Counted from the first letter of the stretch, positions 1 through 5,924 are shown. The stretch: 17,509 nt of DNA from Bacteroidaceae bacterium (GCA_900772575.1 CAAHEN010000085.1:1-17509); one strand, 5' to 3'. Notes: a model not told the origin generated them from the sequence alone. A program made the numbers and translations.

Positions 1-49
1 GGCGCGTCGGACGCGTTTAATATGTCGCGTTATATCGGTATATTATGTC

Positions 50-144
50 ACCCTCTCCGAGGGTTAGGTTGTCTGTGCGGCGCATTGCTTTTATACGGGG
101 GTTGACACCCCCGCCTGATGTTATGTCGCCTCCTCCGGAGGCTT
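50..144. repeat. REP-like palindrome cluster (three short stem-loops)
   Basis: Three perfect short palindromes sit close together. At 50-64 ACCCTC and GAGGGT flank a TCC loop. At 96-113 CGGGGGT and ACCCCCG flank TGAC. At 128-142 GCCTCC and GGAGGC flank TCC. The first and third share their left flank (TTATGTC followed by A or G) and the same TCC loop, so they look like two diverged copies of one unit around the central GGGGG/CCCCC hairpin. No coding potential is seen. From memory, similar C/G-rich palindromes preceded by ATGTCGC are scattered between genes in many Bacteroidota, but I cannot confirm the family here. Confidence 0.55.
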
Positions 145-162
145 TCGTCGCGCATTTGCCAC

Positions 163-260
163 GCATCATCAATCGCGCATCATCAATCGCGCATCATCAA
201 TCGCGCATCATCAATCGCGCATCATCAATCGCACATCATCAATCGCACATCATCAATCGC
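163..260. repeat. 14-bp tandem array, 7 copies
   Basis: Seven uninterrupted 14-bp units (GCATCATCAATCGC) run from 163 to 260. The first five are identical. The last two (233-246 and 247-260) share one G-to-A change at unit position 1. Degenerate remnants (ACACCGCAC, ATCGCACACC) continue to about 281. The unit is not a multiple of three, and the frames reading through it give only a cyclic His/Ser/Ile/Ala-rich peptide, so it is probably non-coding. There are no unique spacers, so it is not a CRISPR. It looks like a simple variable-number tandem repeat, likely prone to slippage. Confidence 0.9.
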
Positions 261-405
261 ACACCGCACATATCGCACACCGTCATTACACATCCAACGA
301 GCCCAAACCGCTCATTGGATTTTGTGACGGTTTACAGGTGCACGGGAAGTTCATCCCCAGAGTCAGCGTAGATCCCCAGTCAGTCAAAAATCGAGTTTAA
401 CACTG

Positions 406-437
406 CTTGCTTTCGGCGCTTGGAAACAGTATCTTTG
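406..437 (+). promoter_or_regulatory. Bacteroidota-type promoter upstream of a short stub transcript
   Basis: CTTG at 406-409 is followed by exactly 20 bp and then TATCTTTG at 430-437, matching the -7 consensus TAnnTTTG. The -33 box has one mismatch to TTTG. Transcription would start near 443, only a few bases before the terminator hairpin at 447-478. No reading frame follows, so the promoter may drive a very short RNA or be a decayed leader. It shares its spacing with the other three promoters in the window. Confidence 0.5.
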
Positions 438-446
438 TACCAGAGG

Positions 447-478
447 AAACGGCTATCCCACGCGGATAGCCGTTTTTT
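447..478 (+). terminator. intrinsic terminator (12-bp stem, T-run)
   Basis: AAACGGCTATCC (447-458) pairs perfectly with GGATAGCCGTTT (464-475) around a 5-base loop, and the T-run extends to 478. This is a strong rho-independent terminator on the plus strand. It could end a gene lying left of the window, or end a stub transcript of about 36 nt from the promoter at 406-437. Which applies cannot be decided from sequence. Confidence 0.8.
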
Positions 479-492
479 GTGCCCTGCGGCGA

Positions 493-521
493 CCGATTTT
501 GCCATCATATGGCAAAATCGG
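493..521. repeat. 12-bp perfect inverted repeat
   Basis: CCGATTTTGCCA (493-504) and TGGCAAAATCGG (510-521) are exact reverse complements around TCATA. No T-run follows on the plus strand beyond a short TTTTT five bases after the arm, so a terminator is possible but weak. It may form one element with the larger inverted repeat at 538-598. Confidence 0.6.
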
Positions 522-537
522 GGCCATTTTTCCGAGC

Positions 538-598
538 AACTTCCCTAGGGCCTGGAAAAATTTGCTCCGAGCTAATTCAGATTTGCCCTAGGGAAGTT
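538..598. repeat. 14-bp perfect inverted repeat around a 33-bp core
   Basis: AACTTCCCTAGGGC (538-551) is exactly reverse-complementary to 585-598. Each arm contains the 8-bp palindrome CCCTAGGG. A further overlapping pair, ATTTTTCC at 526-533 and GGAAAAAT at 554-561, shows that alternative foldings exist. The arrangement resembles a small MITE-like element or a solo inverted-repeat remnant, but no target-site duplication is evident and nothing inside codes for protein. Identity unknown. Confidence 0.55.
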
Positions 599-1115
599 TA
601 GTCAGAGACCCATTTTAACACGCCAAACCTGCCCGAAGGTTAAATAAGTTAAGGTGCCATTCCGGCAATTGGGGCAAAAAAGTGAAGCGGCGGGTGACGC
701 GATGCTATATTATGGGGCAGTCAGGCAACCTCGATTGTCCTGGATTCGTCAACCGCAAAGAACACATTATTGCTGTCCGGTAAAACTTTTAGTCGGGTCA
801 AAAATTAGGGCTGGCGTCTCCATAGAGGTGCCAGTCCTTTGCCTTACCTTTATGTCGCCAAACTCAATGGAAAAAGCACGGGTGAAAATAGCCTTTTTCT
901 TCCCTGCCCCGCCCGGCCCTTTGGCCGTCAGCGCACACCCCGTCGCCCAGTGTGCATAAAACGCTGGGAACAAGCGCCTAACCACTTGATACACAAGCTG
1001 GGCAAACAGGGTCGTGTCCTATCCTCGCTGGGCACGTAAGGCTTTGGTTATAAGTGCGCTGTCGGACTGTGACGCTGAGTGTAAGACTTTTTAATCCAGA
1101 TTTTGGCACTGGCGG
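599..1115. other. intergenic stretch without a supported gene
   Basis: I find no convincing gene in about 500 bp. The short frames present (for example 654-959 on plus and 767-994 on minus) match no family I recognise, overlap each other on opposite strands and lack promoter signals. A structured hairpin lies at 811-834. The sequence from CTGTCCGGTAAAAC at 773 onwards has the look of a mobile-element end, but no transposase or matching opposite end is present. I see no tRNA, tmRNA, SRP RNA or RNase P hallmark. Confidence 0.5.
811..834 (+). other. RNA hairpin with G-U wobble pairs
   Basis: On the plus-strand RNA, CUGGCGUCUC (811-820) pairs over all ten positions with GAGGUGCCAG (825-834) around a CAUA tetraloop. 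Two of the pairs are adjacent G-U and U-G wobbles, so the stem is continuous in plus-strand RNA but interrupted on the minus strand. It is followed only by UCCUUUG, a poor terminator tail. The wobble pairs favour function as a plus-strand transcript, but no promoter is seen nearby. Confidence 0.35.
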
Positions 1116-1147
1116 TTTGGCTGTAAGCGCTGAAAATGGTAAATTTG
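1116..1147 (+). promoter_or_regulatory. promoter of the NlpC/P60 gene (probably also mscS)
   Basis: TTTG at 1116-1119, a 20-bp spacer and TAAATTTG at 1140-1147 match the Bacteroidota housekeeping promoter in full. The predicted start is near 1153. An ATG at 1136 would therefore lie upstream of the transcript, which supports the GTG at 1205 as the true start, with a leader of about 50 nt. Confidence 0.75.
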
Positions 1148-1204
1148 CAAACATCGATTAGCAAAATCTCTTCAACACAGGTCATCTTAAAAATCAAACA
1201 TTCA

Positions 1205-1798
1205 GTGCAGCTAAAGAAATATATTCTCGCATTCACCATTGTCCTCACAGGGACACAGGCCGCCAGCGCACAGGCTGACGCCGACAACCTACCCACCAGA
1301 CCCACCGCAGAGCGACTCGTCAAGGAGGTCGCCACCGTGGCCGACATGCCAAGCAAAGCCCAGACGGGCGACGCGGGGCATTTTTCGTTCAACACAGGCA
1401 ATGCCCACGGCGAAGCCATCGTGCAGACCGCCCTCCAGTACCTCGGCGCCCGCTACCGCAGCGGCCACAGCGGTCCGACGGCTTTCGACTGCTCCGGCTT
1501 CACCAGCTACGTCTACGGCCAGGAGAGCATTGCCATCAGCCGCTCCTCGCGCACACAGTTCCAAGAGGGCAAGTCCATCGACGAGATCAGCGACTTGCAG
1601 AAGGGTGACCTCGTCTTCTTCGGCGGTTCGTCGGGCTCGCGCCGCGTCGGCCACGTCGGCATTGTCACCGAGGTAGACCCTGCCGCCAACCGCTTCAAGT
1701 TCGTCCATGCCGCCCGCACTGGCGTCAAGGTCGACGACTCTTCTTCCGCCTACTACTCCCGCCGCTATATCGGCGCCCGCCGTATCGTCAAGGAATAA
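1205..1798 (+). CDS. secreted NlpC/P60 family cell-wall peptidase
   Basis: A 197-aa exported cysteine peptidase of the NlpC/P60 family. These enzymes usually cleave D-gamma-glutamyl-meso-diaminopimelate bonds in peptidoglycan stem peptides. I start it at GTG 1205 because the promoter at 1116-1147 starts transcription after the in-frame ATG at 1136, and because this start gives a clean signal peptide: MQLKK, a hydrophobic stretch, then ASA before Gln23. The catalytic domain covers about residues 68-197. The nucleophile is Cys96 in FDCSGF, His150 lies in GHVGIV, and the third polar residue is His168 in FVHAA. There is no LysM or SH3 targeting domain, only a short linker (about 23-67). The signal peptide has no lipobox cysteine, so a periplasmic location is likely. 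The gene sits 39 bp upstream of mscS and is probably co-transcribed with it. The exact substrate is not shown by the sequence. Confidence 0.88.
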   Translation: MQLKKYILAFTIVLTGTQAASAQADADNLPTRPTAERLVKEVATVADMPSKAQTGDAGHFSFNTGNAHGEAIVQTALQYLGARYRSGHSGPTAFDCSGFTSYVYGQESIAISRSSRTQFQEGKSIDEISDLQKGDLVFFGGSSGSRRVGHVGIVTEVDPAANRFKFVHAARTGVKVDDSSSAYYSRRYIGARRIVKE

Positions 1799-1837
1799 GC
1801 CGCGCGGCACAGCCGCCGCACCACATCTCCGGCAATC

Positions 1838-2695
1838 ATGCTCTTACAACTACTGGCCGCTGCGAGCGGCGAACTCAGCGTCTCGCACATCGACCGCATG
1901 CTTGAGCGCCTGCTCAACCTGTCGATCACCGCAGGCAAGCGCATCCTCGTCGCCGTCATTATCCTGGTGGTCGGCCGCCTGCTCATCGGTCTCGTCAACC
2001 GCTTGGTGGCCAATATGCTGCGCCGCCAGCGCATCGATGCCAGTGTGCAGACCTTCCTGCGCAGTCTGGTCAAGATACTGCTCACCGTGTTGCTCATCAT
2101 CTCCGTCATCGGGGCGCTGGGCATCAACACCACCTCCTTCGCCGCATTGCTGGCCTCTGCCGGTGTGGCCATCGGCATGGCCCTCTCGGGCAACCTCCAG
2201 AATTTCGCCGGTGGCCTCGTCATCCTCCTCTTCAAGCCTTATCGCGTCGGCGACTGGATCGAGGCACAGGGGGTGCAGGGGTTGGTCAAGGAGATACAGA
2301 TCTTCCACACCGTCCTGACCACCGCCGACAACAAAGTCGTCTACATCCCCAACGGCAGCATGAGCACCGCTGTCGTCATCAACTATACCCGCAACGAGAC
2401 CCGCCGCGTCGAGTGGACCATCGGCATCGACTACGGCGAGGACGTCGACAAGGCCCGCGACGCCATCAGCGCCGCCCTGGCGGGTGACAGCCGCATCCTG
2501 CCCGACCCGGCGCCGGCCATTGTCGTCGGCGCACTGGCCGACAGCAGCGTCAATCTCATCGTCCGTGTCTGGGTCAAGGCAGACGACTACTGGCCAGTCT
2601 ATTACGAGACCTATAAGAACATCTATGCCACCTTCAACCGTCTCGGCATAGACTTCCCCTTCCCACAGCAGACTGTCCATGTCGTCAAGGACTGA
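1838..2695 (+). CDS. mscS: MscS-type small-conductance mechanosensitive channel
   Basis: A 285-aa inner-membrane channel, about the same length as E. coli MscS. The family forms heptamers that open under membrane tension and release solutes after osmotic downshock. Hydrophobic segments lie at about residues 34-56 (TM1), 75-95 (TM2) and 101-133 (TM3). TM3 carries the Ala/Gly-rich pore-lining pattern (ASAGVAIGMALSG), followed by the hinge LQNFAGGLVILLFKPYRVGDW. The beta domain (about 134-185) contains the conserved VVYIPNG, and the alpha-beta C-terminus ends in FPFPQQTVHV, typical of the family. It follows the NlpC/P60 gene by 39 bp with no visible promoter or terminator between them. The gap contains the 10-bp palindrome GCCGCGCGGC. 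No strong terminator follows the stop codon. Confidence in the family is high; the operon link is inferred. Confidence 0.93.
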   Translation: MLLQLLAAASGELSVSHIDRMLERLLNLSITAGKRILVAVIILVVGRLLIGLVNRLVANMLRRQRIDASVQTFLRSLVKILLTVLLIISVIGALGINTTSFAALLASAGVAIGMALSGNLQNFAGGLVILLFKPYRVGDWIEAQGVQGLVKEIQIFHTVLTTADNKVVYIPNGSMSTAVVINYTRNETRRVEWTIGIDYGEDVDKARDAISAALAGDSRILPDPAPAIVVGALADSSVNLIVRVWVKADDYWPVYYETYKNIYATFNRLGIDFPFPQQTVHVVKD

Positions 2696-2721
2696 GGCTG
2701 AGCAAAAAAAGCCGGGCAAAA

Positions 2722-2753
2722 TTTGCTGAGCATAAAATAATTGCCTAATTTTG
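2722..2753 (+). promoter_or_regulatory. rpsU promoter
   Basis: TTTG (2722-2725), 20 bp, then TAATTTTG (2746-2753) fit the Bacteroidota -33/-7 consensus. Transcription should begin around 2759, giving an A-rich leader of about 50 nt before rpsU and no obvious Shine-Dalgarno motif, as is usual in this phylum. Confidence 0.7.
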
Positions 2754-2810
2754 CACCCTGCTAAGCGTATGCATAAGAGTAACAAACAAAAATAATATCC
2801 AAACCAAGCT

Positions 2811-3002
2811 ATGATTGTAGTACCTGTGAAGGAGGGCGAGAACATCGAACGCGCCCTGAAGAAATTCAAGAGAAAATTTGAGAGAACCGGCGTCATGAAG
2901 GAGCTCCGCGCACGCCAGCAGTTTGACAAGCCTTCAGTGCTCAAGCGTCTGGCTAAGGAGCACGCTGTCTACGTGCAGAAGCTCCGTCGCGAAGAGGACT
3001 GA
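2811..3002 (+). CDS. rpsU: 30S ribosomal protein bS21
   Basis: A 63-aa basic protein of the small ribosomal subunit. It begins MIVVPVKEGENIERALKKFK and continues with the Arg/Lys-rich helices (KRKFERTGVMKELRARQQF) typical of bS21, which sits near the 3' end of 16S rRNA at the mRNA exit platform. Length and start are normal for Bacteroidota. The gene has its own promoter (2722-2753) and lies upstream of a Xer-type recombinase gene, an association I know from other Bacteroidales. A long hairpin at 3027-3069 separates the two. Confidence 0.97.
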   Translation: MIVVPVKEGENIERALKKFKRKFERTGVMKELRARQQFDKPSVLKRLAKEHAVYVQKLRREED

Positions 3003-3026
3003 CGCACGGACTCGGCAATGCCATAT

Positions 3027-3069
3027 AGAATAGAGAGGGGCACACCGTTCAGGTGTGCCCCTCTATTCT
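3027..3069 (+). terminator. terminator-like hairpin between rpsU and xerC
   Basis: The arm 3027-3046 pairs with 3052-3069 around GTTCA: 11 contiguous bp (AGGGGCACACC), then a 2-base AG bulge in the left arm, then 7 more bp (AGAATAG). No T-run follows at once; TTTTTT appears only about ten bases later (from 3079). It may terminate most rpsU transcripts, act as an attenuator, or be a processing site that lets xerC be made at lower level. No separate xerC promoter is visible. Confidence 0.55.
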
Positions 3070-3094
3070 TGCAATACCTTTTTTCAGACCTGTC

Positions 3095-4048
3095 ATGGAC
3101 CATATCGCCGCATTCCTCAAATATCTCTCGGCGGTGCGCGGTCGCTCGCCGCTCACCGTCAGCACCTACACCTCGACCTTGCGCAATCTGGAGCGCTTCC
3201 TGCTCACCCAGGACACGGAGATAGACTGGACGCTCGTCGACAAGGATCGCATACGTCTCTGGGTGGCTGCCTGCATGGAGCGTGGCCTCAAGCCGCCGAC
3301 CGTCAAGCGCTCACTCTGCGCCCTGCGCACCTTCTTCCGCTACCTGATGCTGGAAGGCGTCGTCGACAAGAGTCCCATGCAGCTCATACCCAATCCCAAG
3401 GCGGGACACCCGCTGCCGGTCTATGTCCGAGAGAGCGAGATGGATCGCCTGCTCGACGGCATCACCTTCCCTGATGACTTCATCGGGCGCCGTGACCACC
3501 TAATTCTCCTGACGTTCTATTCTACAGGCATTCGCCTCTCCGAACTCATTGGCATCGACACCGCCGACGTGGGGTGGGAGCGCGCCGAACTGCGGGTGCT
3601 CGGCAAGCGCAACAAACACCGCGTCGTTCCGCTCGGGCCCGAGATGCTCCACGCGCTCCGCAGCTATGCGGCGGAACGTGAACAGTTGTGCGCCGCGCCC
3701 GATGGCCCGCTGTTTGTTGACCGCAAGGGCCAGCGCCTTCGCCCCGAAGCCGTCCGCAGCGTCGTGCGCCGCTACCTCTCGCTGGTCACCACGGTCGAGA
3801 AGCGCACGCCGCATGTCCTGCGCCACACTTTCGCCACCGTCATGCTCAACAACGGCGCCGACCTGGAGGCCGTCAAGAACCTGCTTGGGCACGACAGCAT
3901 CGCGACCACGCAAATCTACACACACACCAATTTTCGCGAGATGCAGCGCGCCTATGCCGCCGCCCATCCCCACAGCCATGCCGGCACCGCGTCTGCTGCG
4001 GACGCCGGCTCCGATGCCCCCGACGCGTCCGGCATTCCCGCCGACTGA
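3095..4048 (+). CDS. xerC: XerC/XerD-type tyrosine recombinase
   Basis: A 317-aa site-specific recombinase of the tyrosine (lambda-integrase) family. Xer proteins resolve chromosome dimers at dif. The N-terminal SAM-like DNA-binding domain covers about residues 1-88 (MDHIAAFLKYLSAVRGRSPL, then the FFRYLMLEGVV region). The catalytic domain carries all six expected residues: Arg147 in TGIRLSEL, Lys171 in LGKRNKHR, His240 and Arg243 in HVLRHTF, His266 in LLGHDS and the nucleophile Tyr275 in IYTHT. I use the ATG at 3095, because the in-frame GTG at 3053 lies inside the rpsU hairpin. The C-terminus carries about 25 extra His/Ala/Asp-rich residues after the usual end near residue 290. Its place next to rpsU and its complete active site suggest a housekeeping Xer enzyme; whether XerC or XerD is not decided. 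It converges on the glycosyltransferase genes. Confidence 0.88.
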   Translation: MDHIAAFLKYLSAVRGRSPLTVSTYTSTLRNLERFLLTQDTEIDWTLVDKDRIRLWVAACMERGLKPPTVKRSLCALRTFFRYLMLEGVVDKSPMQLIPNPKAGHPLPVYVRESEMDRLLDGITFPDDFIGRRDHLILLTFYSTGIRLSELIGIDTADVGWERAELRVLGKRNKHRVVPLGPEMLHALRSYAAEREQLCAAPDGPLFVDRKGQRLRPEAVRSVVRRYLSLVTTVEKRTPHVLRHTFATVMLNNGADLEAVKNLLGHDSIATTQIYTHTNFREMQRAYAAAHPHSHAGTASAADAGSDAPDASGIPAD

Positions 4049-4069
4049 CGGGTAGGGGCGATAAAGCTG

Positions 4070-4100
4070 GACTCGGGGTTTCCTAGGCAGCACCCTAGTC
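4070..4100. other. imperfect inverted repeat in the convergent gap
   Basis: Between the stop of the recombinase (4048) and that of the GT14 gene (4138), GACTCGGGGT (4070-4079) can pair with ACCCTAGTC (4092-4100), with one bulge and one G-U pair in plus-strand RNA. The loop contains CCTAGG. Neither strand has a T-run after the stem, so a bidirectional intrinsic terminator is not supported. This gap holds the putative rearrangement junction. Confidence 0.3.
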
Positions 4101-4137
4101 AAGAAAGGTTTGTGTGAGTGATACTGTGGCCGGGCCG

Positions 4138-5022
4138 TCAATGCCCGCATGCCTTGCCGATGCGGCGCAGGAGTGCGGTATCGGCACCGGAGAACTTCCG
4201 CGCGAAGAGGGCGCCGCTCGCCATCAGTTCGTCGAAATCGGCGTCCTGCCACACGTAGGGGTGGCCGCGCTGCCAGTCGATGTGCCGCAGACTGGCTTTT
4301 GTGATGTCGTCTGCCGTGGAAAAGAGGTGTTCGCGGAAGGGGGAGTTCCAAAGCACCGTCTGTACGAAAACCTCGTCGGGACAGAGCGTGCGGGTGAGGC
4401 GGCGGCGCAGGGCCGGCGCCTGTTCGAGCAGGTGGGTGCAGAACGCCTCGGTGACGCTGACCCAGTTGCTGCCCTTGCAGAAGGGAGCATCAGCGCGGCG
4501 GCTGTAGCCGGTGAGCTTCTGCAAGGCCAGGCAGAGATTACGGACGGGCGCTGTCAGGGCGTGGACAAGTGTGCCCTTGTCCTTGAGGTGGCGGGTGAAG
4601 AGGTAGTGCCGGGCCACCTTGCGGCGCAGGTCGCGGCGGTGGGCCTCGCTCTGCCAGAAATGGACAAACTCACGGCCTTGGTGACGGGCGAAGAAACTGA
4701 AAATCCCTGCCGGTGCGCGCAGCGGGAGGTCGGTGCCCGAAAGCAAGTGGTAGTAGGCATAGGGGCCGCGGGCATGGGCGGCGCTGAACAGATCCAGTTC
4801 TACATCGACTTGGCTGATGTCGCCCCAGCAGACGGCGCGGCGGTCGGCCAGTGGCCAGAAACGGGCATGGGTAGGGCGCCATGCGGCAAACTGCCCATAG
4901 AGGGCATCGGCGCGGCGGTCGATGTGGAGATAGATGTCAGCCCCCTCCGTGTCGAGCAGTGAGAGCAGGAGGCCGAGCACGGCAGGCTCATTGTGGGCGA
5001 TGATGAGGAAGGCGTGTCTCAT
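4138..5022 (-). CDS. core-2/I-branching type glycosyltransferase (GT14 family)
   Basis: A 294-aa protein of the Core-2/I-Branching enzyme family (PF02485, CAZy GT14). In bacteria these are presumed N-acetylglucosaminyl- or related sugar transferases for surface polysaccharide or glycoprotein glycans. Recognisable blocks in order are AFLIIAHNEP (residues 4-13), HIDRR (33-37), YYHLLSGTDLPL (90-101), FCKGSNWVSV (181-190), CPDEVFVQT (214-222) and the C-terminal DADFDELMASGALFARKF. There is no signal peptide or membrane span, so it is likely a cytoplasmic or membrane-associated enzyme using a nucleotide sugar. Its ATG overlaps the stop of the upstream glycosyltransferase gene in an ATGA, so the two are translationally coupled and expressed from the promoter at 6017-6048. 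Donor and acceptor cannot be told from sequence. Confidence 0.85.
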   Translation of the reverse strand: MRHAFLIIAHNEPAVLGLLLSLLDTEGADIYLHIDRRADALYGQFAAWRPTHARFWPLADRRAVCWGDISQVDVELDLFSAAHARGPYAYYHLLSGTDLPLRAPAGIFSFFARHQGREFVHFWQSEAHRRDLRRKVARHYLFTRHLKDKGTLVHALTAPVRNLCLALQKLTGYSRRADAPFCKGSNWVSVTEAFCTHLLEQAPALRRRLTRTLCPDEVFVQTVLWNSPFREHLFSTADDITKASLRHIDWQRGHPYVWQDADFDELMASGALFARKFSGADTALLRRIGKACGH

Positions 5023-5924
5023 GGCCGGAGGGTGTCGAAGATGGCGGGCAGGGGATTGTCCGTCCGGACAAAGCCGTCGGCCGTGAGACGGTCGATCTGC
5101 GCACTGCCGATGACGCGGTCGTACTCAGCGTCAAGGCGCCCGGTCTTGTAGAGGCTGTAGAAGTAGCGCCAGTGGCGCCCGCCGTGGCGCCCCTTGTGCT
5201 GTTCGAGCTGTCGCCCGCCATTGACCATTTTTGCCACAAACTGGCTGCGGCCACGCACGTTGTAATGGTAGACGATGATGTCAGAGCGCACCTCGCGCTG
5301 GGGCAGCATCGTCACTTTGTGGTTGCCCATCGAGATCTGCAGGTAACCGGTGGCGCGGTGCATCACCTTCTTGTTTTGCCGTTCGAAGATGGAGTAGCGC
5401 GACAGGCCATAGGCCTCGTAGTCGTCCACATAGCGCACGGTGCGGTTCCATGCCGTCCACGGCTTGCCCTCTTCAGGATAGACGCTGCGCATCTCGCAGG
5501 CCAGCACGTTGGCGTGTGTTTGCGAAATGATGGCCTTGAGATTGCCGCAGGGGGCATACCAGAACTCGTCGGCGTCGGCATTGATGATCCAGTCGGCGAG
5601 GTAGCGCGTCTTGGCCAGCCATATCATACGGTCGACCCACTGTTTCTGTCCATAGTCCGTAGCCGTCTCATTGATGACTTCCAGAATCCAGCCCCGCTCC
5701 TGGTAGCGGCGCAGGATGTCCGGTGTGCCGTCGGTGGAGTTGTTGTCGGTGACGATGAAGGCGTCGACGCCCATCCGCTTGTGGAAGAGGAGCTGGCGTT
5801 CGAGCATTTCTTCCTCATCCTTGACGAGCAGCGTCATGATGAGGCGCGGCTGCGGTGTGGCACGCAGCGTTTTCGGCAGGTCGGCCAGGGCCTGCATCGT
5901 CTTTTTCAACATATAGAAATCCAT
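5019..5924 (-). CDS. GT-A fold glycosyltransferase (Glyco_tranf_2_4-like)
   Basis: A 301-aa family 2-like glycosyltransferase, resembling Pfam Glyco_tranf_2_4 (PF13704). Key blocks are LIMTLLVKDEEEMLERQLLF (residues 28-47), GVDAFIVTDNNSTDGTPDIL (52-71), which binds the nucleotide sugar, and INADADEFW (114-122) holding the metal-binding DxD-type motif (Asp117 and Asp119). A conserved NHK lies at 201-203. I start at ATG 5924 because the promoter at 6017-6048 begins transcription near 6011, which excludes the longer frame starting at 6089; ATG 5912 is an alternative. The residues that longer frame would add resemble no conserved domain. No membrane segments are seen. It is the first gene of a two-gene operon with the GT14 enzyme, so both probably act on one surface glycan. 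Substrate unknown. Confidence 0.85.
   Translation of the reverse strand: MDFYMLKKTMQALADLPKTLRATPQPRLIMTLLVKDEEEMLERQLLFHKRMGVDAFIVTDNNSTDGTPDILRRYQERGWILEVINETATDYGQKQWVDRMIWLAKTRYLADWIINADADEFWYAPCGNLKAIISQTHANVLACEMRSVYPEEGKPWTAWNRTVRYVDDYEAYGLSRYSIFERQNKKVMHRATGYLQISMGNHKVTMLPQREVRSDIIVYHYNVRGRSQFVAKMVNGGRQLEQHKGRHGGRHWRYFYSLYKTGRLDAEYDRVIGSAQIDRLTADGFVRTDNPLPAIFDTLRP

Noticed and set aside
163..281. Possible CRISPR array
   Set aside because: Units are contiguous 14-mers with no spacers, and no cas genes are present.
45..371. Open frames of 108 and 69 codons across the tandem array
   Set aside because: The predicted peptides are a direct read-out of the 14-bp repeat, with no start signal or family resemblance. 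The frames are open because the repeat has no stop codons.
767..994. 75-codon minus-strand frame in the left intergenic region
   Set aside because: No recognisable domain, no promoter of the type seen elsewhere in the window, and overlapping equally unsupported frames on the plus strand.
2697..2731. Possible terminator after mscS
   Set aside because: There is a direct repeat (GCTGAGC) and short A-runs, but no stable stem followed by Ts. The stretch overlaps the rpsU promoter.
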